From Acidisoma sp965199065 (GTDB lineage Bacteria; Pseudomonadota; Alphaproteobacteria; Acetobacterales; Acetobacteraceae), in contig NZ_CBDAQN010000001.1 in the NCBI RefSeq assembly GCF_965199065.1, positions 930,001 through 994,000 on the forward strand: a stretch of 64,000 nt of DNA, given 5' to 3'. The translations under genes were made by a program, and so were the position numbers. The notes beneath the pieces are model-generated. The model saw only the letters and a list, made by a program, of their open reading frames with translations, made no database searches and was not told the DNA's origin. Below are positions 51,900 through 61,146 of the stretch, in pieces; within the stretch, counting starts at the first letter, position 1; each line of letters begins with the position of its first letter.

Positions 51900-53816
51900 G
51901 TGGCGCGCTCAACATCGGAAAATATCGGCATGGCTGCGGACGGAACGACCATTCCCAAGACGACCGCGCGGCAGGGCGATCAGCCCATCACCGCACCAGC
52001 TGACGCCGCAACTGCGCTTGCCATTGCCGAAGACCATCGCCGCGCCCGCCGGTTCCACGATGCTGAAAAGACGCTCGTCGACGCCATCAGGACGTTCCCC
52101 GACCACCCGAGCCTGCTGACCTGTGCCGCCTGGGTCGCACATCAAAACGGCGACCATGCGGAGGCGCTCGAACGTTGGGCGCTGGTCAGGGTCGTCGTCC
52201 GCACCAAACCGGTGGGCTGGTCGGCCGCGGTCCAGGTCCACCAGAAGCTCGGTCAGCATAATGCCGCCGACGCTCTCGCCATGGAGGGCCTGGACCGCTT
52301 CCCCGCCGATGCGGCGCTGCTCGTCAATCACGCGTGGACGGCGCATCACGCACGCCGCTGGCAAGCCGCCGCGCTGCGCTGGCAGGCCGTGCGTGAACAC
52401 GTGCGGGATGGCAAGCTCGGCTACGTGCAGGGGGCCAACGCCTTGCGCGAGGGCGGCGACGTTGCTGGGGCCGATGCACTACTGGGGGAGGCACTGCGCC
52501 GGTTTCCCGACGATGGCGAGTTGCTGACAAATGCGGCTTCCCTGGCGAGCCAAGGGCAGGACTGGACCCAGGCTTGGCGTCGTTGGCGCGGCGTCCGCGT
52601 CAAGTTCCCCGATGCCCGCGTCGCCTACTTGCTCGAAGCCCGAGCGCTTTTCCGTCTCAAAGCCTTTGAGGAAGCCGAGTTGGTCGCCCTGGCCGGCGCG
52701 AAGCTGTTCCCCGGGGATGGGGAGCTTGTGCTGGAGGCAGCCCGTTGCGCCTCGCGGATGAAGAACCATGCGACCGCGCTGGCGCGCTGGGAGCAGGCCT
52801 TCAACCTCGTGCCGCACATCCCCTCCGCGGGGATCGGTTACGCCGAGGCGCTGACCCGATCGGGAAACGGGGAACGCGCTGATACGTTGCTCGCCGAACT
52901 TGACGCGCGCTTTCCAGCCGATGCTGCAACCGCGATCGCCTTCGCACGCCAGGCGGTGGACCTCGGGGATTGGGCAGCGGCAGAGACACGCTGGCGCGCC
53001 GGCCACAGAAATCATTCGGGTAACCGTGCCTTTGCAGCCGCCGCCAATGACGCTGCCATGAGGGCGCTGCTCCATGACAAGGCCGATCTCGCGGGCATGC
53101 TCGGCCACTTCGCCGGCACCAACCTGACGCTTGTCGGAACGGCCGGCACCAAGCCAGGAGAGGCTGCGGAGATCGAGCCTCGCGCGCTGTTCATGTCGTT
53201 CGAGTCACTCGGCTACAACTGTGAGTTCGGCATCGTGCAACGACATTTTGGCGCCGAGCCGCTGAGCTTGCTGCGCTGGACCGCGACCGAGCCTGACGTT
53301 CTTGCCGACGCGTTGAACAACCAGCTGGACGGCGTCGGCCTGCCGGAGAACACGCGCATCGTTCTTGATTCCGACTATCGGACCAAGGACACGCGATACT
53401 CCATGCTGATGCATACATTCATTCTGCCTTCGCAGGCGACACCCGAGGAGCTGTTGCCGAAGTTCTGCAAACGCCTGCAGTACCTTCGCGCCAAGCTCCT
53501 CGACGACCTCCGCGCCGCCGAGAAGATCTTTCTGTACAAGGCCGTCGAGCCGATCACGGACGAGCAGTTGATGCCGCTGTGGCAAGCGGTGTCGGCCTAT
53601 GGGCCGAACACGCTGGTGGTTGCCCGGATCGCCGTGCCCGGCCACCCGCCCGGTTCCGTTCGCGTGGTGGAGCCGGGGCTTATGGTCGGCTACTTCGACC
53701 GCACCTCTACGACCGACCCGTCCCTGGAAGTATGGCTCGAGATCTGTCGCCGCAGCCACTCGATATGGCAGGCGTCAAAAGCAGCGGTCACGGCCCCGCT
53801 TGCGGCACTTGCCTAG
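51900..53816 (+). CDS. TPR protein with C-terminal SLGYNCEFG-type domain
   Basis: Protein of 638 residues. Residues about 40-400 are helical, TPR-like repeats (AIAEDHRRARRFHDAEKTLVDAI, ALRWQAVREH, LGEALRRFPDDGELLTNAAS and so on). The C-terminal domain (about 425-625) starts FMSFESLGYNCEFGIVQRHFGAEPLSLLRW, a block found in alphaproteobacterial proteins of unknown function near surface-polysaccharide genes. GTG 51900 or ATG 51930 (MAADGT) could be the start. It heads the unexplained region after shc. Confidence 0.75.
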   Translation: MARSTSENIGMAADGTTIPKTTARQGDQPITAPADAATALAIAEDHRRARRFHDAEKTLVDAIRTFPDHPSLLTCAAWVAHQNGDHAEALERWALVRVVVRTKPVGWSAAVQVHQKLGQHNAADALAMEGLDRFPADAALLVNHAWTAHHARRWQAAALRWQAVREHVRDGKLGYVQGANALREGGDVAGADALLGEALRRFPDDGELLTNAASLASQGQDWTQAWRRWRGVRVKFPDARVAYLLEARALFRLKAFEEAELVALAGAKLFPGDGELVLEAARCASRMKNHATALARWEQAFNLVPHIPSAGIGYAEALTRSGNGERADTLLAELDARFPADAATAIAFARQAVDLGDWAAAETRWRAGHRNHSGNRAFAAAANDAAMRALLHDKADLAGMLGHFAGTNLTLVGTAGTKPGEAAEIEPRALFMSFESLGYNCEFGIVQRHFGAEPLSLLRWTATEPDVLADALNNQLDGVGLPENTRIVLDSDYRTKDTRYSMLMHTFILPSQATPEELLPKFCKRLQYLRAKLLDDLRAAEKIFLYKAVEPITDEQLMPLWQAVSAYGPNTLVVARIAVPGHPPGSVRVVEPGLMVGYFDRTSTTDPSLEVWLEICRRSHSIWQASKAAVTAPLAALA

Positions 53817-54164
53817 ATTGAGAGCGACCCTCAACTGCCGGTGAAGGCCTGACACTCCGGCGCCCTTTCCAGATGTCCGGAAGATCGTTCCGTGAAGTTG
53901 ATCGGAGCACGCGCCACCGTATTCCTTGGCGACTGCGCGATGCGCCGCATCCGCAAACAGACCCAAATAGGGCTTGATAACAAGGAGAACTTGGAAGAAC
54001 CTGAGCTTTTTCGTGATCGGCGACGAATGAACGCTCGACCGAAGATTGTTTGACGCGCGACCCCAAAAGCCGACAGGTCAAAAGTGTTGGCAGGGGAGGA
54101 GATTGGCATCGATGTCGTGCGTCATATCGCGTCGTAAAAGACCGTCCACAGGCATAACGTAATC
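53817..54164. other. intergenic region, no gene seen
   Basis: About 348 bases between the TPR protein and the first paralogous protein. Scattered minus-strand frames here have no family-like content and no good starts. It is AT-richer than coding DNA around it and presumably holds the promoter for the gene at 54165. Confidence 0.5.
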
Positions 54165-55289
54165 ATGCTCTCACAAGCCGATGCCCAAGTTCTGGACGCT
54201 CAGATCAACACTCACGCTCTCAAAGAGGATCCCGGCCACCACATCGGCGCCATCGACGAGACCTCCATAAGCGCCGCCGGCGGGTGGTTCACGGGGTGGG
54301 CTTTGGAAAGAGCGACCTCGCGGCCGGCTGCCGGGCTCATCGTTAAATCCGCTGTGGGTTCCATCGTTCTCAAACCGAACTCCAACCGCAGTGATCTGCT
54401 GCGGGGCTTCGGACCAGACGCTCTTTTCTGCGGCTTTCGTGCGGACATTCCCTTGGGCATCATTCCGCCGATTTTCGCGCCCGACATGAAATACTACGCC
54501 TTCGATGGCAACACGGTCATAACGCCACTCCCGGTGACGAAGACAAACGACAAGCTGTCGCTGATACAGATCAGGACAGAAGCCGATTTCTACCGGCTGG
54601 TGCAGACACCTTCCACCCGGATAGGCGATGCGGCAACGATCACGCAACTCTCCCTCCATGCTTTGTCGCGCAGCGAGGGCAACTATGTGCTGGCCGCGGC
54701 GGCCGCCTGCGTTCTGGGCTATCGGCTTCTCGAAGGCGAGCCTCCGGCGGAGCACCAGCGAAGCATCATCCTCACCGCGATAAACAGGCTCTTGGGGGAG
54801 ACCCCAGAGATCCCCCGTGGTCTTTTTTTGCGCTGGCATACGTCGCTGCGGCTTGTGGCGGGTTACCTCGCGTTCCAGGCCGGAAACGATGAGCGTGCGC
54901 TCACTCATTTCAGCGATATCGTCAATTACTTCCTTGACCTCAAGAGGTGGCCGCAGGCGCTGACGAACATCCTCATCGGCATTTCGATCTCCGGCTTCCT
55001 GCAGTATGAGAGGGGCGCGATCACGATGGCCATCGACACCTGGAACCGCGCGGAGGATGTCCTGCGCTACGGGGCGAGCGTTTCCGAGTTCCAGAATTTC
55101 TACGCCTATGGGGAACTGGGCAATGCTGTCCAGGTCGCGCAGTTCTGTCATACTGCCGCACTTTGCGCGCGAAGCGGCGGCACCCTGAACGATCCTTCTG
55201 TGGCGCCGCTCAACACCGGGATTGATATCAGGAAGATCGTAGGGCCGATTAGCCGGCTCGCCGCGGAGCGTCGCCGCGTCAGCAACTAG
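54165..55289 (+). CDS. uncharacterised protein, paralogue A
   Basis: Protein of 374 residues, no signal peptide or membrane span. The N-terminal domain (about 30-150) is beta-rich with a GWALERA opening, as seen in domains attached to polysaccharide glycosyltransferases. The rest is helical: FYRLVQTPSTR, PRGLFLRWHTSLRLVAGYLAFQAG, WPQALTNILIGISISGFLQYERG and FQNFYAYGELGNAVQ. It is clearly paralogous to the protein at 61147-62286 over its whole length. ATG 54165 has a weak ribosome site. Function unknown. Confidence 0.75.
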   Translation: MLSQADAQVLDAQINTHALKEDPGHHIGAIDETSISAAGGWFTGWALERATSRPAAGLIVKSAVGSIVLKPNSNRSDLLRGFGPDALFCGFRADIPLGIIPPIFAPDMKYYAFDGNTVITPLPVTKTNDKLSLIQIRTEADFYRLVQTPSTRIGDAATITQLSLHALSRSEGNYVLAAAAACVLGYRLLEGEPPAEHQRSIILTAINRLLGETPEIPRGLFLRWHTSLRLVAGYLAFQAGNDERALTHFSDIVNYFLDLKRWPQALTNILIGISISGFLQYERGAITMAIDTWNRAEDVLRYGASVSEFQNFYAYGELGNAVQVAQFCHTAALCARSGGTLNDPSVAPLNTGIDIRKIVGPISRLAAERRRVSN

Positions 55290-55583
55290 AGCGACATAGT
55301 TACAACGCCTCAACAGATGCGGCTATAGTCGTTACCTGATCATCCTCATCCAGCCTAGTCAGCTTCGCGTGGATGATTATGGCCCGGCCGATTGCTGTGA
55401 ATTGACTTAATCAGGATAAGACCGGGCTTACGCGAGGGGATCGTCTTGTCAGGCGCAGATAATAGCCCTCTAATTCTGGAACCAGATCGACTGACTTGAT
55501 CTGTCGTGGTAATGAGGTGGAATTAGTCGCAAACTGATGCAAGCGTTCTTGACGGACAGAAACTCGATTCAAGGAAGTGGATT

Positions 55584-56438
55584 GTGGAAGAGCAGCTAGT
55601 ACAAAGAATTAAATGTCACCCTGCTTTCGAACGTCTGGGAAATTTGGATCTACCTGGTTTCACCTTACCCAAGGGCAATTTCTCGCGATACAATCCAGAC
55701 GACACTCACGATAAACGTACGCTAGCCACCTTCGGAATACGGGTGTCTGGCAGCCTCGGGGGAAATAGCGAGGTCTATGTAGAACCTGCAATGGCGGGCG
55801 CAAACTTGGAACTTCGTGGCATCGGGCTGGGTGGGAATGTCGTTGTTCTGTCGCCTAAATGTCGCATCAAGGGTTCTATAGTCTTCGAGGGAACAAAGCA
55901 CATCTTCATTGCCGGAGGCTGTCCGACTTCGAGCAATGTGGCTGCCGTATTTCGTACTGAAGAGTGCGGAATATTTCTTGGAGAGGAGACATCGTTTGGT
56001 GGAGCCGCTTTCTGGGCTGAGGGGCCGAAAGTTGGAATCTTCGTAGGCGACGGATCAATGGTCTCCTGGGATGTCAATCTGAGGACATCGGACGGGCACG
56101 GGATAGTTGATCTCCTAACGATGAGTAAATGTAATGAACATAAATCTGTTATTATCCGACCTCATATCTGGCTTGGAATGGGAGTCACTGTATGTCCCGG
56201 CACTGAAATCGGAAGTGGTGCGATTGTAGGAATGCACTCTGTCGTGACTAGAAGCATCGACCCTTGCACTCTGAGCATTGGAATACCCGCCAGATTGCAC
56301 CGGTCGGGCGTGTCCTGGACGAGGCGGGCGATCCCGAAGTCTGGCGACCTAGATGCCTTGAGCAAACTTCCGGCGGTCGCAAGCTTCTTACAAGCCAATC
56401 GCGATCAAGCCAAGCCTTTTGAGGCAGGCCCTAGTTAG
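55584..56438 (+). CDS. hexapeptide-repeat acyltransferase-like protein
   Basis: Protein of 284 residues with left-handed beta-helix repeats (roughly 70-240): isoleucine- and valine-rich hexads, then HIWLGMGVTVCPGTEIGSGAIVGMHSVVTRSI, the common end of acetyltransferase helices. H193-like HIW and GIPARLHR segments fit an O-acetyl- or serine-acetyltransferase relative. GTG 55584 follows AAGGAAG. The gene and its 290-base upstream region are markedly AT-richer than the rest, which suggests recent transfer. Likely acylates a sugar of a surface glycan (inference). Confidence 0.72.
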   Translation: MEEQLVQRIKCHPAFERLGNLDLPGFTLPKGNFSRYNPDDTHDKRTLATFGIRVSGSLGGNSEVYVEPAMAGANLELRGIGLGGNVVVLSPKCRIKGSIVFEGTKHIFIAGGCPTSSNVAAVFRTEECGIFLGEETSFGGAAFWAEGPKVGIFVGDGSMVSWDVNLRTSDGHGIVDLLTMSKCNEHKSVIIRPHIWLGMGVTVCPGTEIGSGAIVGMHSVVTRSIDPCTLSIGIPARLHRSGVSWTRRAIPKSGDLDALSKLPAVASFLQANRDQAKPFEAGPS

Positions 56439-56566
56439 ACTGCACCTGTTCACCTGCGGAGCTATCCGTTGGAGCCGCATTTACGGAACGAGCAAAAGCG
56501 AGGGGTGTCGGGGTGTTTGGGGCTCACCGGAGGCCGCAGAAACCCTGGCATAGTCCCGCCCCTATG

Positions 56567-56592
56567 AAATCTGTTGCGCTGCAACAGAATTT
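56567..56592. repeat. inverted repeat upstream of the GHKL gene
   Basis: TCTGTTGC (56570-56577) and GCAACAGA (56581-56588) pair perfectly around GCT. With one bulged base the arms extend to AAATCTGTTGC (56567-56577) and GCAACAGAATTT (56581-56592). It lies about 90 bases before the GHKL ATPase gene and about 130 bases after the acyltransferase stop. It could be an operator or a terminator. Confidence 0.5.
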
Positions 56593-56682
56593 GATGCCAA
56601 TCAGCAAGGAGCCGGACGCAGACCTAGACCTTGAGCGTCGTTAGAGCCGTGCATTCCCTCAGCTGAAAGACCTGGAGCCAGA

Positions 56683-58449
56683 ATGTCCGATAGTTCCGTC
56701 ATCGCGCCGCTCAAGGTCGCCAACGAGGCTTTCCTTGTCTCAAGCATGATCGAGCGCTGCCCCAAGACCATGATGATCCGAGAGTTGGTCATGAACGGCC
56801 TGGAGGCTGCCGCCCATGCGTTGCCGGGCCAGCGGAAGGTCGTCATATCGGCTCGCATGCATGAGGGCGCGCGCAAGCTATGCATCTGGAATACCGGCCC
56901 CGGCCTCAACGCGGCCGAATTGCTGCAGATCACGGACCTTGCCTCGTCGCTACGCAAGCAGAACAGCCTTGATCAGAACTTCGGTATGGGAGCGAAGGTC
57001 GCGTCGCTCCCGTCGAACCGTCACGGGCTGCGCTTTCGTTCCTGCGTGAAGGGGCGGGTCAGCGAAGTAATGATGGGCTACCGCGAGGGAACCTATGGCC
57101 GCTTACGCATCGGACCCGAGCGGATGGAGGTGGCCGACGCAACGGAGGCTTGCATAGCCGACGGTGATTACGATCTTGCACTTGATTGGACGGAGGTGCT
57201 GCTAGGCGGCAACAGCGCCGACCAGGACACCGTCGCCGCGCCCTATGGCGCGACCCTGAAGGCTGAACCGGATTGGATGGACGCCTATCTCGAAAATCGT
57301 TTCTTTCGCCTGCCGTGTGGTGTCAGTCTCACCCTGATGCCCGAGATCTGGGGCGGGACGGCGCCGCGCACCATGATCGGCCTGGACGACCGGCGCGACG
57401 AATTCGGCCGCACCGAGACCCGCACCACGCCAAGCGGTGTGAAGATACATTATTATTACGATCCAGCCGAGGGCGAGAACACTAAATCCGCCAAGGGTGC
57501 CATCGCCACCACCGCCTCGCGCAGCGCGATCGTCTACCGAGACGAACTCTACGATGTCCGGACCGGCCACGGCTGGCTGCAGGACGCGCCGATTTTCGGC
57601 ATCCCCTTTGGCGCCAGATACATCTCCGTCTTCGTGGAACTTCCGCACGACTATCTTGTTTGGCCCGAAGCCTACCGGCAGTTCCTGCGCTTCCGCGGCA
57701 ATGACCAACGGCAGGTGCATCTGACTGAGTTTAGCGCGCTGGTCCGGAGCTACATGCCAGCGTGGCTCGCCGAGATCATCCGCAGCTTCGGCCCCGGGCA
57801 GGCAAATTATCTCGACGAAATCGGCGACGAGCTGAAGGCGTTGCTCGCCTCGCTCGGTGTTCGGCCGACGGCCCAGACACCGGTGCCGGGTGCGCCCGAA
57901 CGGCCGGCACCGACGACCGAGGTAAATCGGAAGCCTGCCGGCATCCAGGCCGACCAGCAGCCGCCGCCGCAAGCGCCGCCGCCCAAGCCGAAGCCCCCGG
58001 TCTTCGAACGGCCTCCGGAGATCATTGGTCTCCGCACGCCAGAGCAGATCCAGGAGCGGGCTCTCGAAGGCCGCGCGGCCAAATTCTATCCGCAGTCGCA
58101 TCAGATTTTCATAAATCTTGCTTATCCAGCTGTGCTGCAGATGGCGGACGCCCTCCTGGCCGAGGGGGAGGCGCCGCCTGGCGGCATCGGGGAGGAAGCC
58201 CGACGCGTTGCGACCCAGACCGCGGAATGGGCGCTCACCAAGCGCATTTCCCGCGCAGTCGTGTATACCTTGTCCAAGAAGGCGATCGGCTGGCGGCCTG
58301 AGGAGGTTTCGCGCAGTCAGTCCACCGAAAGCCTCAGCCTGGTGGCCGATGATTGGGCGGCCGCGATGGACATTGCGCGTGCGCGGTATCAAGATCAGTT
58401 CGAGGCCGGAATGCCTGACAGGATCCGGCTTCAGGCTGTGGCGGCGTGA
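56683..58449 (+). CDS. stand-alone GHKL-fold ATPase
   Basis: Protein of 588 residues with an N-terminal Bergerat (GHKL) ATP-binding fold. The N-box is RELVMNGLEAA (E34, N38). The G1 box reads W-N70-T-G72-P-G74, with Asn where most members have Asp. The G2 box is NFGMGAKVAS (G101, G103, K105). Residues about 120-380 are a second domain, then a Pro/Gln-rich linker (about 395-450) and a helical C-terminal domain. There is no histidine-kinase dimerisation domain, receiver, HMA or gyrase transducer that I recognise. The function is unknown; a MORC/MutL/Hsp90-like conformational ATPase is likely. Confidence 0.72.
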   Translation: MSDSSVIAPLKVANEAFLVSSMIERCPKTMMIRELVMNGLEAAAHALPGQRKVVISARMHEGARKLCIWNTGPGLNAAELLQITDLASSLRKQNSLDQNFGMGAKVASLPSNRHGLRFRSCVKGRVSEVMMGYREGTYGRLRIGPERMEVADATEACIADGDYDLALDWTEVLLGGNSADQDTVAAPYGATLKAEPDWMDAYLENRFFRLPCGVSLTLMPEIWGGTAPRTMIGLDDRRDEFGRTETRTTPSGVKIHYYYDPAEGENTKSAKGAIATTASRSAIVYRDELYDVRTGHGWLQDAPIFGIPFGARYISVFVELPHDYLVWPEAYRQFLRFRGNDQRQVHLTEFSALVRSYMPAWLAEIIRSFGPGQANYLDEIGDELKALLASLGVRPTAQTPVPGAPERPAPTTEVNRKPAGIQADQQPPPQAPPPKPKPPVFERPPEIIGLRTPEQIQERALEGRAAKFYPQSHQIFINLAYPAVLQMADALLAEGEAPPGGIGEEARRVATQTAEWALTKRISRAVVYTLSKKAIGWRPEEVSRSQSTESLSLVADDWAAAMDIARARYQDQFEAGMPDRIRLQAVAA

Positions 58450-58524
58450 ACGTCACGAACGCGCACGCAAGCCCGACGGACTTCGACCGCGCCTTCTTCA
58501 TCCAGGGATGGAACGAACCGAGCG

Positions 58525-60993
58525 ATGAACGACTTCAGCGGGCCGAGCATCGATCCCACCAACGCGCAGGCGACCCTGCGCGCTACGGCGGAGCTTTTGC
58601 AAAGCGGCGATTTCTCCACGGCCGAGCGTCTGCTGGGCTGGGCGCTCGATTTCAATCCGGAGCACCCCGGGCTCCTCAGGTGCATGAGCAAACTGCGCTG
58701 GAGCGAGGGCCGGGCTGATGAGGCTCTCACCTGGGCCGAGCAAGCGCTGGCGGCGGACCCTGGCGATGCTGAGAACTACGCCTGTCTCGGCCTACTGCGC
58801 ATGCGCCAGGGCCATCACGTGGAGGCAAGCGAGCTTTTAGCCCGGGCCGTTGAAATCAATACAGAGAATGTGGGATATCTGCGGCTGCTGGCCGAGATCA
58901 TGGCTCATCTGGGCCGGAGCAGCGAGGCGATTGCGCTTGCCGAGCGTGTGGTCTTGCTGCGGCCCCAAGACATCAGCAGCTACCATTCCCTTGCCGCCCT
59001 GCAGCAGCGCTACGGTGATTTCGAAGGTGCTGAAGCGTCGATCCTGACCGCCATCGACAAGGCTCCCGGGAATCCCTTGGCCCTGCGGCGCATGGCGGAG
59101 TTCCAACTTGGCCGCGGCAACATCGACACGGCGCGCGTTTGGGCGGCACGGGAACGCGAGAGCGCCGCCGACGACCCAGCGAGCCACGACCTTGAAGCCA
59201 GCTTGGCTCTCGCGAGCGGCGATATTGCCGGTGCCGAGGGAGCACTTCGCGCCGCCGCCGGTTTGGGCAAGGCAAACGGATACTACAAACGGCGGCTTAG
59301 CGACGTCCTCATGCGCCGCGGTGACAGGACAGGCGCCATCGCCTGGGCCGAGCGAGCAACTGCTGATCATCCGCAGGATCCGGGAGGTCATATCCAGCTC
59401 GCTCATCTGTATCTGGCCCAGGGCCAGCGCGATGATGCCTATGCGGTGCTTGAGGCGGCAATCGCTCAGTCTGCCACGCCGAGCGACGCTACACCGTTGA
59501 TGCGACGGCTGAGCACCTTCGCGCTGCAGAACGGGCAATTGGACGAGGCCATGGGCTGGGCTTCCCGTGCCATCGCGGCTAGTCCGTTCGATGCGGAAAA
59601 CCACGCCTCCGTGGCATCGTTTCATCTTCAGCTTGGCGAGTTGGTTCCGGCACTCGCGGCGGCAACACGCGCCTATGAACTTGCGCCTGGCACTGCGGCC
59701 CATAGCCGCCGCCTAAGCGACATTGCTTGGCGGCGGGGCGAAGCGGAGGCGGCCTTCGAGTGGGCTGCGCGCGCCGTCAGCGTGAACCCAGCCGACCCAA
59801 ACAATCATGTCCACCAGGCGACTGTTCTGATGCAGAAGGGTCAGAACGAAGCAGCCGAGCCGGTGCTGGCGCGCGCCGTGGAACTTGTACCCCTGGACAT
59901 CAGGCTGCTCACGCGCCTGAGCGACTTAAAGATGCGCCTCGGCAACCAGGAGGAGGCTTTCGCCCTTGCCGATCGTGCCATCGGCATTGGGCCACGCGAC
60001 CTCGTAGCCTACAACCATATGGCGACGCTTCATCTTGCTCTCGGCAATCTGGACGCAGCCCACGAAGTTCTCAGCCGAGCGTCCGAAATAGCGTCTGCCA
60101 ATGTTCAATTGCTGCGGCGTCTTGCCGATGTCGCGCAGCGACGTGGTGACAAGCCTGCCGCTCGCGCCTGGCTTCGGCAGGCGATCGATGCCGATCCGCG
60201 AGATCCGAACAGCTACAACCAGCTAGCACTTCTGGAACTCGCAAGTGGCGACAATGACGCCGCTGAAGCGGCGCTGACCCAGGCAACCGAGTTCGCCGGC
60301 GGCAACCCGGCCTTCCACCGCCGGTTGAGTGAGGTGTTGGGCCGACGGGGTGACGAACAGGGTGCGTTTCACTGGGCCGAGCGCGCCATCAGCGACTTCC
60401 CGGCGGACCCGATAGGTTTTGTGCAGTTCGGCAACCTTCACCTGGCGTCTGGTCGGCTGGATGAAGCCGAAGCCGCTTATCTCCAGGCACTCAAGCTTGC
60501 CACAACACCTGCCCAGGCGCTCGTGCCACTGCATCGGCTTAGTGAGGTTGCGACGCGACGGAACGACATCCGCGGCGCGCTTGCCTGGTCGCTGAAGGCG
60601 ATTGAACGTTCGCCTCGGGAACCTGCCGCATACAACCATCTGGCCGGGCTGCACCTCGTCTATGACAATCTTGCAGCAGCCGAACAGGCGGCTCGGAGGG
60701 CCGTTGAGGTCGGGCCGACCGATGTGGCCGCGCTTCGCCGGTTGAGCGACATCGCGCTCCGCCAGGGGAGGATTGAAGTTGCGCTTGACCTTGCGCGTCA
60801 GGCCGTCGCCGCGAATGTGGGCGACGCGCAGAGCCATAATCACGAGGCGAGCGTGCGTCTTGCGGCGGGTGATCAGGCCGGGGCGCTGACCGCGCTTGCA
60901 AAGGCGCTCAAGCTCGCGCCGAACGACACGGCTGCTCTTCGAAAGGCAGATTATCAGCGGGCGCTGTCGGAGAGCGCTCTCGACCACGTCTGA
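58525..60993 (+). CDS. tetratricopeptide-repeat protein
   Basis: Protein of 822 residues made almost wholly of TPR units of about 34 residues (for example AERLLGWALDFNPEHPGLLRCMSKLRWSEGRADEALTWAEQALAADPG), roughly 22 copies. No signal peptide or membrane span. It is a helical scaffold for protein-protein contacts. It lies 75 bases downstream of the GHKL ATPase gene in the same frame, with no other stop between. ATG 58525 is chosen because the TPR array starts there. No glycosyltransferase domain is fused. Confidence 0.82.
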   Translation: MNDFSGPSIDPTNAQATLRATAELLQSGDFSTAERLLGWALDFNPEHPGLLRCMSKLRWSEGRADEALTWAEQALAADPGDAENYACLGLLRMRQGHHVEASELLARAVEINTENVGYLRLLAEIMAHLGRSSEAIALAERVVLLRPQDISSYHSLAALQQRYGDFEGAEASILTAIDKAPGNPLALRRMAEFQLGRGNIDTARVWAARERESAADDPASHDLEASLALASGDIAGAEGALRAAAGLGKANGYYKRRLSDVLMRRGDRTGAIAWAERATADHPQDPGGHIQLAHLYLAQGQRDDAYAVLEAAIAQSATPSDATPLMRRLSTFALQNGQLDEAMGWASRAIAASPFDAENHASVASFHLQLGELVPALAAATRAYELAPGTAAHSRRLSDIAWRRGEAEAAFEWAARAVSVNPADPNNHVHQATVLMQKGQNEAAEPVLARAVELVPLDIRLLTRLSDLKMRLGNQEEAFALADRAIGIGPRDLVAYNHMATLHLALGNLDAAHEVLSRASEIASANVQLLRRLADVAQRRGDKPAARAWLRQAIDADPRDPNSYNQLALLELASGDNDAAEAALTQATEFAGGNPAFHRRLSEVLGRRGDEQGAFHWAERAISDFPADPIGFVQFGNLHLASGRLDEAEAAYLQALKLATTPAQALVPLHRLSEVATRRNDIRGALAWSLKAIERSPREPAAYNHLAGLHLVYDNLAAAEQAARRAVEVGPTDVAALRRLSDIALRQGRIEVALDLARQAVAANVGDAQSHNHEASVRLAAGDQAGALTALAKALKLAPNDTAALRKADYQRALSESALDHV

Positions 60994-61146
60994 GCCGGGC
61001 GGCAGCGATCTTTACTTGAACGTAATCGGTCACTAGTGTCGAGCTTGTTTCATGGTCGTCGTATCGGCATGATCACGATCGGCCGGCGACAAAACGGTCT
61101 GCCATCGAGTGGACTTTCTGAGGCAGATGCAACAGGGGCATGATGA

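Noticed and set aside
58446..58718. 90-codon plus-strand frame starting GTG 58446, overlapping the TPR gene
   Set aside because: Only the first 26 residues lie outside the TPR gene; the rest is an out-of-frame reading of the TPR array. The GTGA overlap with the GHKL stop kept it in view, but no family is seen.
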